Shown: one piece after another, positions 9,259 through 17,488 of the stretch
Position numbering within the stretch: the stretch's first letter is position 1
Layout of the letters: each line of letters starts with the position of its first letter
Source of the DNA: Nisaea sp.
GTDB lineage: Bacteria > Pseudomonadota > Alphaproteobacteria > Thalassobaculales > Thalassobaculaceae
Length of the DNA: 64,000 nucleotides
Direction: 5' to 3'
NCBI RefSeq assembly: GCF_017640745.1
Contig: NZ_JAEPQA010000007.1
Coordinates: 1 to 64,000 of the forward strand
Made by a program: the position numbers and the translations under genes
The notes under the pieces: model-generated
The model's database searches: none
The model's input: the letters and a program-made list of their open reading frames with translations, nothing else
What the model was told of the DNA's origin: nothing

Positions 9259-11142
9259 ATGCCATTCCTCGCTGACAAACGAGTGCCCGGGGAACCTCCC
9301 CAGGAGATCAATCTCTTTCGCTATAAAAAAAGCCCGGAAGATCTGGTTGAAATTCGCAATGCCTGCGATCGAGGGGAAATTTGGTCACTATGTAACTGTC
9401 GGGTTCACCTGGTCGAGTTGCGCAACGGGACTGTGTTCTTTCGCCACAATTCCCTATCAGAAAAGCACTCTCATTCCGACCGAACTTCCGAAAGCGAAGA
9501 GCACGTCTATCTCAAAGAAGCAGCACTTAGAAAAGCCCGCGAGATGGGCTATGACGCCTATCCAGAAGAAGGCGAGGAAGAGTGGAGAGCGGACGCACTC
9601 ATCGTCGGCAAAGACGGCAAACGTATAGCCATCGAGATACAGCTATCTCATCACACTGCGGCCGACATACAGAATCGGACTCAAGTTCGAGAAAAGGACG
9701 GGGTAGAAACCGTTTGGTTCTTTAGCGATAAAATCAAGGTCAGCAGTCTGACTGAATATATTCGGTCACGTCCGTTTCTTGAGTTACCTGCGCGTGACGC
9801 TGAGAAATTTGTTGAGGATATGGTTGCCCTCTATTTGCGAGGTAACTTGGTCAGGCATGAGTCTCGGAATGGCCAACGCATCCCCGCTCAGCCAATCATT
9901 TTTGATGTCACCTGCGCGGAATGCGAGACCGTTTATTCTGTGATCAAAGCCATCGTTGGGTATCCGAACGAGGCTTGGGGCGATGAAAAAGGCCCCGTCG
10001 TACAGTTCCTCAAATTCGGCTATAGCGCACTGTTCGATGCCGCTCGAGACTTCCTTTCAAAACGTGATCCAAGTTTCCTTCCATATAAAACTCACGTTCC
10101 ATACCTATCAGGTGGAACCGAGAGGTATGCCTGTCCTTCCTGCGGAGAGCCTGGCGCTCCCATTAAGTTGAATGCCGCGCTTGCGGCGAGAGTCCCTTAC
10201 GATAAAAGAACGGCCTTGAGCCTTCCATTCAGCTATTTCGGCGTAGATATCTCGAGACAAACATGGGGAGCCAAGACGCCAACACCTTTCGTCACGGAGA
10301 GGATGTCGATCTCTGAATGGTACAAAGAAGTCTCCTGGCTCATGCGGCCAAACGAGCGTAAATTCGCAGCCAGGAAGCAAAAGCGAGCAGAGAAAGCCCG
10401 CGCGGATGCAGAACGAAAGAGGCGGCTTGATAGGGAAGCGGCTGCCGCCTCTGCAGCAGTTAAAAAACGCGTATGGACGACTATAAAAAGCCGACTGGCT
10501 CCAGCCTTAGAGAAGTCCGAGATTGAATTCGACATAAGGAAATGGTCTGCCGGAAGAATTCCTTATAAGAGAAAATATTCTCTCTATGAAAAGCATATAG
10601 AGCTCAATGAATTAATAGAGAATCGTTCGCCCACTCTATCGGAATTCGAAGCCGATCTGGATAAGGTAATTGCGATGTCAGAACCAGGCGGTCCGATTGC
10701 TGATCAATTTCTCGGTCTACCGGTGGAGAAGTGGAAGCTCGAACGCATGGAAGAACAGGAGTTAGCGGCCTTGGAAGAGAGAAGAGCTCGCTTCTACAGC
10801 TTTCTTCTGAAAAAATTGCCCCCTGCTTTTTTAGAGACCGAGCTCGAAAAGCGTGATGCCTCCAAAATGAACATTCTTCAGCGAGCGTGCATTAGTGAAG
10901 ACGCCATGAGTAAAGTCGCAGGTGAAGTATCTGCCACTTCAGAAAACCTGAAATCAGCTTCGTTTCGCCACGGCCGTTTGCAAGACATTTCGACCAAGAT
11001 TCTCGGCTATATTCCGGCCAATTCCTGGATGAACAGCCCTCACCCAAACCTGCACGGACACACTCCTAACAACGCTTGCGATGATCTAGATTGGTTCGAC
11101 AGAGCCATTCGGATACTGCTCGACAAGAAGAGCGAAAAATAA
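9259..11142 (+). CDS. CoiA-like nuclease-domain protein with zinc-finger and coiled coil
   Basis: A 627-residue protein. Residues about 80-160 match the competence protein CoiA-type PD-(D/E)XK core: a helix beginning EHVYLKEAAL, EWRADAL (Asp112), IAIEIQLS (Glu126, Gln128) and TVWFFSDK. In this subfamily Gln replaces the usual Lys, as in CoiA. Two CxxC pairs (Cys219/222 and 292/295) suggest a zinc site. Residues about 360-405 are a Lys/Arg/Glu/Ala-rich coiled coil, and the rest is helical and unrecognised. The protein is much longer than CoiA (about 300-400 residues), so a role in natural competence is doubtful. The island setting makes a defence or DNA-processing role more likely, which is inference. 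Confidence 0.7.
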   Translation: MPFLADKRVPGEPPQEINLFRYKKSPEDLVEIRNACDRGEIWSLCNCRVHLVELRNGTVFFRHNSLSEKHSHSDRTSESEEHVYLKEAALRKAREMGYDAYPEEGEEEWRADALIVGKDGKRIAIEIQLSHHTAADIQNRTQVREKDGVETVWFFSDKIKVSSLTEYIRSRPFLELPARDAEKFVEDMVALYLRGNLVRHESRNGQRIPAQPIIFDVTCAECETVYSVIKAIVGYPNEAWGDEKGPVVQFLKFGYSALFDAARDFLSKRDPSFLPYKTHVPYLSGGTERYACPSCGEPGAPIKLNAALAARVPYDKRTALSLPFSYFGVDISRQTWGAKTPTPFVTERMSISEWYKEVSWLMRPNERKFAARKQKRAEKARADAERKRRLDREAAAASAAVKKRVWTTIKSRLAPALEKSEIEFDIRKWSAGRIPYKRKYSLYEKHIELNELIENRSPTLSEFEADLDKVIAMSEPGGPIADQFLGLPVEKWKLERMEEQELAALEERRARFYSFLLKKLPPAFLETELEKRDASKMNILQRACISEDAMSKVAGEVSATSENLKSASFRHGRLQDISTKILGYIPANSWMNSPHPNLHGHTPNNACDDLDWFDRAIRILLDKKSEK

Positions 11143-11233
11143 AATTTACGCTCACGATGTACTTGTTTTCATCGACATAGTTAAGGTTATGAGATGGCTC
11201 CGAACCCATTCGGCAGCCATGCTCAGCCTTTCC

Positions 11234-11353
11234 TTAATAGCGTGTTAGATCATTGATCTCGTGGCAGCGGGACACAATTGCTGTCCGCTGACCAGCCTCC
11301 TGTTTCGGCAGAATGGCAATGGTCTGTTTTTCACTGAGCCGACTACGCTTCAT
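11234..11353 (-). pseudogene. IS3-family transposase OrfA remnant
   Basis: An ATG at 11353 preceded by AGGAGA opens a short frame that begins MKRSRLSEKQTIAIL and continues PKQEAGQRTAIVSRCHEI. This is the conserved N-terminal helix-turn-helix of IS3-family OrfA (usual form: MKRSRFSEEQIIAIL, then KEQEAG and CRRHGIS). It hits a stop at 11234 after 39 residues, against about 85-100 in intact copies, and no OrfB follows. The insertion sequence has therefore decayed to its very start. It documents past transposition inside this island. Confidence 0.75.
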
Positions 11354-11834
11354 CTGATCCGTCTCCTGTTAGGTGACGGAACATAAACACTTCTGGAGGA
11401 AACTTGGGGCTCAGGTCTCTTCCTGTATTTAAAGGCCTCCGACTGACATAAGTCAGCAGGGCTAGAAGATTTACGTAGACGACGCAACCGGCCGACATTC
11501 CGGAAATTGCGGTAGTGACGCAGTTTGCGAATTTCTAACTGAGGCACTATCTGACGGGAGCCTCGCTTGCCCCAGAAAAGCAAGTTATGCGATATCTACT
11601 TATGGGGAAACCTAGTTTCCCCCGACCGCTCGGGCGCCTAGCGGTCGTTAAATATGAAGCATCTTCGGGTGTAAGGTCCGGGCAAGCGCCGTTTGTCGAG
11701 GCCAGACCATAAGGGTCGAGTATCGGTTGCCAGGAACCGGCTGGCGCTCAGTGCCAGAGTGCGAACAGCTATGATTTGCACCTTGTCTGACTTTGGTGCC
11801 GCATGCACGCAATCGTGTTTCAAAATTCGTTGGG
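11354..11834. other. Intergenic, decayed sequence
   Basis: About 480 bases with only short, unconvincing reading frames. The left part adjoins the IS3 OrfA start and may include the old insertion-sequence end. The only clear structure is the pair of adjacent hairpins at 11604-11647, listed separately. Confidence 0.4.
11604..11647. repeat. Two adjacent perfect hairpins
   Basis: GGGGAAAC at 11604-11611 pairs with GTTTCCCC at 11615-11622 (3-base loop). It is followed directly by CGACCGCT at 11623-11630 pairing with AGCGGTCG at 11640-11647 (9-base loop). Neither is followed by a clear T-run on either strand. They could be a terminator pair, an element end or part of a small RNA; the sequence does not decide. 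Confidence 0.5.
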
Positions 11835-12101
11835 TCAGGAAATCTTGTCTGGGGATGACGAAGGATCTTTATCCGGCCTTAGCCTAATACCTTCACCCTC
11901 GGAATCAGTAGGGGGAAGGAATTGTATTCCACCCTCCTGCAAGCTCCTGACGATCGCTTCAATCGTTCCTCGACGCGAATCCTTGCCACCCTCCACACGG
12001 GTGACCGTGGGCAGGCTCACTTTCGCGCGCTTAGCCAATTCGGGTTGAGACCACCCCAAAACAGACCTAGCCCCTCTGAGTATTTTATGACCCGGAAGCA
12101 T
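11835..12101 (-). CDS. XRE-family helix-turn-helix regulator
   Basis: An 88-residue protein whose residues 1-55 form a Cro/C1-type helix-turn-helix (RSVLGWSQPELAKRAKVS, then TVTRVEGG). A charged, probably disordered tail follows (TDSEGEGIRLRP). It is divergent from the Lon-like ATPase operon with 167 bases between, the usual arrangement for a local repressor. Palindromes and direct repeats in that gap (12110-12124 and 12160-12192) are candidate operators. Control of the neighbouring module is inferred from position only. Confidence 0.85.
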   Translation of the reverse strand: MLPGHKILRGARSVLGWSQPELAKRAKVSLPTVTRVEGGKDSRRGTIEAIVRSLQEGGIQFLPPTDSEGEGIRLRPDKDPSSSPDKIS

Positions 12102-12109
12102 GGTGCATG

Positions 12110-12124
12110 CTCACGTACCGTGAG
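12110..12124. promoter_or_regulatory. Inverted repeat upstream of the XRE gene
   Basis: CTCACG, a 3-base spacer and CGTGAG form a perfect palindrome 8 bases before the XRE start codon. Its position suits an autoregulatory operator or a site overlapping the ribosome-binding region. Binding is inferred. Confidence 0.4.
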
Positions 12125-12159
12125 GCAGTGGTCCACTAAGTTGGAAAGAAATTCTCATA

Positions 12160-12192
12160 AAAGATGATTTTCAAATCAATAAAGATGATTTT
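12160..12192. repeat. Direct repeat AAAGATGATTTT, 21-base period
   Basis: AAAGATGATTTT occurs at 12160-12171 and again at 12181-12192, two helical turns apart, in the AT-rich gap between the divergent XRE and Lon-like genes. GATTT..AAATC adds a small palindrome between them. Equal spacing on one DNA face suggests paired regulator sites for the XRE protein or part of the promoter. Confidence 0.45.
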
Positions 12193-12268
12193 ATAATCTT
12201 TTTTCTGGACTAAACCATGTCAGCCCGCTAGGGTCCTGCGTATTCCTTGAGGGCAAAACGAACGAATC

Positions 12269-13879
12269 ATGTCGCGAGTCCCCATGGCTGTACGTATCGC
12301 CAATATCTGTGATTGGGCGTTCATGAGCACATCGACGACAGAGAAAGAGCGAAGAGCGCGCACATTCCTTCGTCGATCTCGGGCAGCAAAGGAAAAGCGG
12401 CACCTGCCGACATTCGACGAGCTACTGATTGGAATGCCTTTCTTTGGCGAGGACATCGGGAGTGATGTGGAAGAATTTGCAGAGCGCCTGTTGGTCCGTG
12501 TGGAGAAGGAGGTCGCCAAGGATCCACAACTAGGCGAGCTAAGGAATGAATTGCTTCCCCTCACCATGGTTCCGTCGCAGTCGCACTTTCGTTCAGCCGC
12601 TGCCAAGCTTCGGGAGATCCGGGAAATTGGGCGCGCCGACCTCAACGACTTTGCTCTCCGATGCGATCTATATGCGGCCTGTCACGGTTGCGTAGATAGC
12701 GGGCTCAGAATTGCGGCGGCGGCGGTCGATCTTGCAGAGCGTAGTGTCGCGGACATTGAGGACAAGGAAGCTGTTGCCCTAGTTCAGATTGCACTGGGAT
12801 GGCTCCGAACCTCCGATATCCCGGCCCGTACGATCGGCAAGAGAAGAGAAGCGACTGCCACGCTTGGTGAAGGTCTTCTGCATTGGATAATCCGAGCTTC
12901 TCGCTCGAAGGACAACCAAGACTCACCAGGATTACGGAATGATCAGGATGCGGAAGGCACAAAAACCAAGTCGCCAATTTCCAAGCCAACCGCACCGAAA
13001 CAAGCGCCCGATAACAGCCTGACGGCTGTCGTATTTACATCAATTGGGAACCGCGAGACCTCTGAGGGCCGTCGAGTGGCGCAGTCCTTCAACAAATTAG
13101 TCGGGAAGCCGCTGCCGCTTGTACCATGCCCGAACCTGGCTGATGTTCGAACGGAACTTGTCGCCGAATACCCTTACGCCGAGACGGTAATCACAACTTT
13201 GCTTGAAGAAGTGGCTCTGCGCCCGCATGTCGCTCTTCGGCCGACGATCTTGGACGGTGATCCCGGCATCGGGAAAACCCGCTTTGCACGCCGAGTCCTG
13301 ACGTTGCTAGGTATCGAGCCACATCTCTATTCCTGTGGCGGCGTTGCGGACGCTTCGCTAGCCGGAACCTCTCGCAGGTGGACGACCGGCGAGCCGTCAT
13401 TACCCGTCGCCCAGATCCTCCAACACGATTGTGCGTCACCCGGGATTATTCTGGATGAAATCGAGAAAGCCGGTACTTCTCGCCACAACGGCAATGTCTT
13501 CGACGCTCTCTTGGGTTTCTTCGAGTTCCAATCAGCAAGCAACTGGCACGATCCATATATCGAGGGGCCTGTCGACCTATCGCACGTGATTTGGATCGGT
13601 ACGGCCAACAGCATCGAAGAACTGCCGTCACCGCTGCGCGACCGATGCCGAATTATCCGATATCCGGCACCGGATCGGAGCCACTTGCCGCTGTTGGCTT
13701 CCCAGGTCCTAAAAGATCTCACGGCTGAGCGAGGTTTGGACTCCAGATGGGCTAGGCCTTTGTCAGGAGAGGAGCTTGAGGTGATCGCACGTGCGTGGGA
13801 AGGCGGATCGATCCGTAATCTTCGGCGCTTTGTCGAGGGGGTTTTGAATGTGCGCGAGCGGCTTCAGCCCCGCCATTGA
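12269..13879 (+). CDS. Lon-like AAA+ ATPase without protease domain
   Basis: Up to 536 residues; the ATG at residue 19 (12323) is an equally likely start because none of the candidate starts has a clear ribosome-binding sequence. Residues about 290-530 are an AAA+ module close to that of Lon: Walker A GDPGIGKT at 330-337, Walker B IILDEIEK near 395, sensor-1 WIGTANS near 443, and an arginine-finger segment SPLRDRCR near 455. The N-terminal 280 residues are helical and unrecognised, with a Pro/Lys-rich linker at about 220-255. The chain ends just after the AAA+ lid, so the Lon Ser-Lys peptidase domain is absent. It probably remodels or unfolds a partner. It leads a three-gene operon with an exonuclease-like and a DUF6634-like protein. 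Confidence 0.8.
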   Translation: MSRVPMAVRIANICDWAFMSTSTTEKERRARTFLRRSRAAKEKRHLPTFDELLIGMPFFGEDIGSDVEEFAERLLVRVEKEVAKDPQLGELRNELLPLTMVPSQSHFRSAAAKLREIREIGRADLNDFALRCDLYAACHGCVDSGLRIAAAAVDLAERSVADIEDKEAVALVQIALGWLRTSDIPARTIGKRREATATLGEGLLHWIIRASRSKDNQDSPGLRNDQDAEGTKTKSPISKPTAPKQAPDNSLTAVVFTSIGNRETSEGRRVAQSFNKLVGKPLPLVPCPNLADVRTELVAEYPYAETVITTLLEEVALRPHVALRPTILDGDPGIGKTRFARRVLTLLGIEPHLYSCGGVADASLAGTSRRWTTGEPSLPVAQILQHDCASPGIILDEIEKAGTSRHNGNVFDALLGFFEFQSASNWHDPYIEGPVDLSHVIWIGTANSIEELPSPLRDRCRIIRYPAPDRSHLPLLASQVLKDLTAERGLDSRWARPLSGEELEVIARAWEGGSIRNLRRFVEGVLNVRERLQPRH

Positions 13880-13927
13880 GAGCGAAAGCCGTGGCCAGCG
13901 TGTATTTGAGATCGGCGGGTGTGTTTG

Positions 13928-14692
13928 ATGCAGCATTTAGAAACAAGCCAAAGCAACAATTCTCATAGTGCTGGGGCCAGGCAGGCGAATGAGCTTCACC
14001 GGACGATGGTTTCGATTGCCTTCGCCCGCGACCCGGAAATCCCAAACCATTCGGGCTGCGCGACCGGCAGCCTCAACGCTATTGCTCTGGGAATAGCGAA
14101 TATGAGGCTCGGCCCTGGAGAAACGGAGCTCGAATTCCGCGATGTTCACGCGCTGTGCACGAGTGGCTCTCACGCTGAAGTTGGGAGAACCATTTCTTGC
14201 AGGAACGAAACCGAACTACTTTACGCCGCAACTCGCATGATTGAGGTCCCGCAATCACCACTACTTGTGACGTGGAACGGTTCCGCGGACATTCCATACC
14301 TGCGCTCAAGAGCTTTCGCGGGTGACAGACGAGCAGACTGGTTACTGAAGGCCTCTTCGCCAGGCACCGAAGAACTTGCCTCGGCCTACCACCTGGATCT
14401 ATCTCGATATCTGTTCCCTGAAGGGTTCTCGGTACCGATTGAGCAGGCACTGTTCGAGATCGGAGCTCCGCGCAGCCCGGAGGTCATAGGGCTTGCTCGA
14501 TTGGAAATCGCAGCATGTGGCCTTCTATTGCTTGCTGCCAAAGCATTATGGTTTCGGGCGGAGATCAGCGTAGAGGCTTACAATTTGTTTGTAGGTTCGT
14601 TTTCCGAACGCGCTCGCCATCTTTCAGCTGCGCGCCCCCACTTTGGCTGTTTCGTCTTTGACGAAGGATCGAACGGGGAGCAACAACAGTGA
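13928..14692 (+). CDS. PolB-like 3'-5' exonuclease homologue, possibly inactive
   Basis: A 254-residue protein read from the ATG at 13928, which has GGCGGG 8 bases upstream; a GTG at 13919 is also possible. The pattern LLVTWNGSADIPYLRSRAF (residues 113-131) resembles the second exonuclease motif of the DNA_pol_B_exo2 family (usual form WNG..FDLP.L..RA), with Asp121 in place. YHLDLSRYLF (Asp157) fits the third motif, and DPE at 35-37 could be the DxE motif. Where the family usually has ExDxxxT near the C-terminus, this protein reads LEIAACG, so the last aspartate seems lost. It lies 48 bases after the Lon-like gene. The assignment is moderate and activity is uncertain. Confidence 0.55.
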   Translation: MQHLETSQSNNSHSAGARQANELHRTMVSIAFARDPEIPNHSGCATGSLNAIALGIANMRLGPGETELEFRDVHALCTSGSHAEVGRTISCRNETELLYAATRMIEVPQSPLLVTWNGSADIPYLRSRAFAGDRRADWLLKASSPGTEELASAYHLDLSRYLFPEGFSVPIEQALFEIGAPRSPEVIGLARLEIAACGLLLLAAKALWFRAEISVEAYNLFVGSFSERARHLSAARPHFGCFVFDEGSNGEQQQ

Positions 14693-15009
14693 CTCTCCCG
14701 CGCAATCCGGCGGTTGTCGCTGCGTTGAGAGCCGAGATCACAAGCCTCGAACGCTTGGCCGCTGATCTGCAGACGATCCTTGATGGCACCGGGCCTACGG
14801 ACCAAGACCTGAATTCCGCACCAATTATCGACGACTATTTGCGGACAACTCGAGAGGTGGCCTGTTTGTCCGGCCATATCAGCGGCCATCCGTCTGGACC
14901 GAGCGACACAGGAAGAACTTCCGAGCTTGTGTTTTTCTCTCCCAAACGAGGGTGGGCGCGAACTAGGAACCGCTTCTATCGGCTCGGAGGGCGGTTCGAT
15001 GTTGGTTAG
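14689..15009 (+). CDS. DUF6634-like small protein
   Basis: A 106-residue protein starting with GTG that overlaps the stop of the exonuclease-like gene by 4 bases (GTGA), so the two are coupled. An N-terminal helix with the pattern LERLAADLQTIL is followed by PIIDDY, a CLSGHISGHP segment and the ending RGWARTRNRFYRLG. This Trp-Ala-Arg-Thr ... Phe-Tyr-Arg-Leu-Gly ending is what I remember of DUF6634, a family of unknown function in Alphaproteobacteria. Its last 4 bases overlap the end of the convergent TPP-enzyme gene. It marks the end of the Lon-like operon. Confidence 0.65.
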   Translation: MTLPRNPAVVAALRAEITSLERLAADLQTILDGTGPTDQDLNSAPIIDDYLRTTREVACLSGHISGHPSGPSDTGRTSELVFFSPKRGWARTRNRFYRLGGRFDVG

Positions 15010-16769
15010 TGGTCGCTTTTTGTCATGCCTTCGGACATGGCTTTCGCGTATTCCGGCTCCACCCGTGCATCGATAACGACAGGTTTTCCCTCTCGGAATA
15101 TGGTGATCGCTGTTCTCAGCGCTTCGATGAGCTCGCCCGGCGTCGTGACCTGGCCGATCGCTTCAAGACCTTGTGCGCGGGCGATCGCTGAGAAGTCGAT
15201 ATCCGGACCGGTTATGGCCTGACCGATTGCCTTGTTTTCAACCGGCCGACCACGCGTGACCGCGACCTTCTCCTGATGAACCTCATCATTGAAGTATGAC
15301 CGATTGTTGCAGACGACCAGGATAAAGGGGATGCCATAGCGCGCTGCCGTCCAGAGGGCACTCACGCCCATCATGACGTCTCCGTCGCCGAGGACGGCCA
15401 CGGGGATTCGGTCAGTTTCCGTGAGCGCGAGAGCGGCGCCAACCAGCATGCCTGGACCGGATCCAATACCTGCTCCCCCATCGTACCCGAGATAATCCAA
15501 AGGATGCTGAAAGTGCCAGCTTCCCCCATCCCATCCGAGAGGAAGGCGGACCAGACTTATAATCTCTCCAGAAAGACCTGTTGCCAGGGCCGAAGAGAGC
15601 TCATCCATTGTTATGGCATTCTGGACCTTACATGGCTGTCCAGATGCTCTCGGCACCGCTGGAATGAGGCGAGTTACGCTGAGATCAAGACGGCGGACCA
15701 TCATGTTTATTACCGTGTCGGGCAAGGCGGCAATGTGGAGCTTTGCAGCCGGTTGAGCCATGTGATCCAGGCTCCATCCATTCGCCAATTGATGGTCGAG
15801 TGAGACGTTTACGAGCGATCCTTCCGCGCCGACCTGGCGAAGGTCGCCAGCTGTATCGACCCAATCGAAAGCGACAATCAGGTCTGCGTCAGCCAGCGCT
15901 CGAGCCGGACGCTCAGCAATGAAAAACGATGGCGGTCCGGCATGAAGAGGGTGGTCAGTCGGAAATGCTGCGCCGGTCTTTATGTCTGTCACCACCTGTG
16001 CGTTGTACCGCTCAGCCAGTGCAATGCGTGCGGCCCAATCCTCTTCGGAGCGAGACACCCGTCCCATCATGAAAACTGGACGCTTGGCTTCATTGAGAAG
16101 CTTCTCGAGGGTCTCTAACTGCGTCTCCGAGGGTGACGGATCCTCAGGCGCTTGATGCAATGTTGGCTCCGGGCGCCAAGGATTGTTGACGACCTTCTCT
16201 TCCTGGACCGTAACGTCAAAACAGACATAGGTCGGCGCCTGAGGCGCCGTGCGAGCTATCACGTTGGCCCTGACCATCGCGGCAAGAGACGCTTCAAGGC
16301 TGGCAGGTTGGTCATCCCATTTAGTGTACGGGCGTACCATCGATGCCTGATCCCGAGACGTGTGAATCCAGTCGATCCAGGGGCGGCGTTTGCGGGCATC
16401 GACTGGTCCGGTCGCACCGAAGATCACCATCGGAACCCGATCGCACCACGCGTTGTAGATTGCCATTGAACCATGCATGAGGCCTACATTGGCATGCAGG
16501 ATTACGGCCATAGGCTCGCCTGTCACTTTGGCCCAACCATGTGCAATGGACACAGCATGTTCTTCGTGCAAGCAAAGAAGCATCGAAGGGTTGGCGTTAC
16601 CCAAACGGTTGACGAGACTGTCGTGCAGACCACGAAAGCTCGATCCCGGATTCAAGGCGACGTGACGGAAACCGAGATCGCGAAGCATCTCCGCCATCAA
16701 GTCACTGCCCCAAGTCCCTTCTGAACGATCGGGTATCGGAACTTCGACGGAATCAGGCTTGGCGCTCAA
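15006..16769 (-). CDS. Thiamine-pyrophosphate-dependent enzyme (acetolactate synthase/benzoylformate decarboxylase superfamily)
   Basis: A 587-residue protein. The start is TTG with GGGAGG 6 bases upstream; the first internal Met (residue 25) lies inside the fold. The three domains of this superfamily are visible: an N-terminal Pyr domain with the catalytic Glu70 in LHEEHAVS, a central domain (about 195-340), and a C-terminal TPP-binding domain with GDGDVMM near residue 465 and the NN pair about 26 residues later. It could decarboxylate a 2-oxo acid or carry out a related C-C reaction. The substrate is not readable. It is divergent from the MarR gene, with a copy of the shared palindrome in the promoter gap, which ties it to the phthalate-type cluster. 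Confidence 0.8.
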   Translation of the reverse strand: MSAKPDSVEVPIPDRSEGTWGSDLMAEMLRDLGFRHVALNPGSSFRGLHDSLVNRLGNANPSMLLCLHEEHAVSIAHGWAKVTGEPMAVILHANVGLMHGSMAIYNAWCDRVPMVIFGATGPVDARKRRPWIDWIHTSRDQASMVRPYTKWDDQPASLEASLAAMVRANVIARTAPQAPTYVCFDVTVQEEKVVNNPWRPEPTLHQAPEDPSPSETQLETLEKLLNEAKRPVFMMGRVSRSEEDWAARIALAERYNAQVVTDIKTGAAFPTDHPLHAGPPSFFIAERPARALADADLIVAFDWVDTAGDLRQVGAEGSLVNVSLDHQLANGWSLDHMAQPAAKLHIAALPDTVINMMVRRLDLSVTRLIPAVPRASGQPCKVQNAITMDELSSALATGLSGEIISLVRLPLGWDGGSWHFQHPLDYLGYDGGAGIGSGPGMLVGAALALTETDRIPVAVLGDGDVMMGVSALWTAARYGIPFILVVCNNRSYFNDEVHQEKVAVTRGRPVENKAIGQAITGPDIDFSAIARAQGLEAIGQVTTPGELIEALRTAITIFREGKPVVIDARVEPEYAKAMSEGMTKSDH

Positions 16770-16800
16770 TGTGGCCTCCCACGCTTTGATTTTTCATTAG

Positions 16801-16812
16801 TTCGATATCTAA
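16801..16812. promoter_or_regulatory. Putative MarR operator, copy 1
   Basis: TTCGATATCTAA, 11 of 14 matches (counting one flanking base on each side) to the palindrome ATTAGATATCTAAT seen elsewhere in the cluster. It sits between the divergent TPP-enzyme and MarR genes, 32 bases before the TPP start, so it could control both. Confidence 0.6.
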
Positions 16813-16923
16813 GTTATCGTCAAAGAGTCAGCTTTTTTGAACCCGATTAGTCGCATTCGCTGGTAAGAAGCGTACGTCGATATCGGGTGGCGCGTGATAG
16901 ACGTCGACAATTGAGGTGACCGA

Positions 16924-17487
16924 TTGCGAGGATCAGAGACGAGAATGAACCGAGTTGTTCGCCGAGAAGAAATCATCGAAAACCGCATTCAGGATCTGTC
17001 AGAAGACTATGCCGACGAGCGGATCGCGCATTTGGTCCGATTGTCAGCCCGTGGTTTCAACCGGTCACTCGCACGTCGCTTGGCAGACCACGGAGTTTCG
17101 TTCGGTCAGTGGGTGTTCCTGCGGATCCTCTGGAAGGAAGAGGGGCTGACTCAGAAGGAACTCAGCAAGATTGCCAACCTGACCGAGCCGACGACACACA
17201 CCGCTCTGACCAAGCTGAAGAAGTTGGATGTCGTTGAGCAAAGAACGCAAGGTGGCAACAAACGGAAGCTTCACATCTATCTCACCGAGAAAGGGCGCGC
17301 TCTTCAATCTGTCCTCGAGCCTCTGGCGGTCGAAGCAAACGATGTCGCTCTGCAAGGGATATCGCCCGCCCAACACGCTCATCTGCATGAGATGCTTGTC
17401 AGGATCATAGCAAACCTAGAACAAGATGAAGCCGAGGCTGAGGCTGCAGGTGTCAAGGTTCCACCCACTCGCAGTGCCGCACTCTGA
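16924..17487 (+). CDS. MarR-family transcriptional regulator
   Basis: A 187-residue protein. A TTG start at 16924 has GAGGTG 6 bases upstream; the ATG at 16945 is the alternative. Residues about 45-150 form the MarR winged helix: FGQWVFLRILWKEEGLTQKELSKI, then the recognition helix TEPTTHTALTKL and the wing (VEQRTQGGNKRKLHIYLTEKGR). MarR dimers repress promoters by binding short palindromes and release on binding aromatic ligands. Five similar palindromes lie at the cluster's promoters, one directly upstream of this gene, so it is the probable regulator of the whole cluster including itself. An aromatic acid or its metabolite as inducer is inferred. Confidence 0.9.
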   Translation: MRGSETRMNRVVRREEIIENRIQDLSEDYADERIAHLVRLSARGFNRSLARRLADHGVSFGQWVFLRILWKEEGLTQKELSKIANLTEPTTHTALTKLKKLDVVEQRTQGGNKRKLHIYLTEKGRALQSVLEPLAVEANDVALQGISPAQHAHLHEMLVRIIANLEQDEAEAEAAGVKVPPTRSAAL

Positions 17488-17488
17488 T

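Noticed and set aside
11640..11710. tRNA-like folding near the double hairpin
   Set aside because: No acceptor stem, anticodon arm or T-loop consensus could be lined up.
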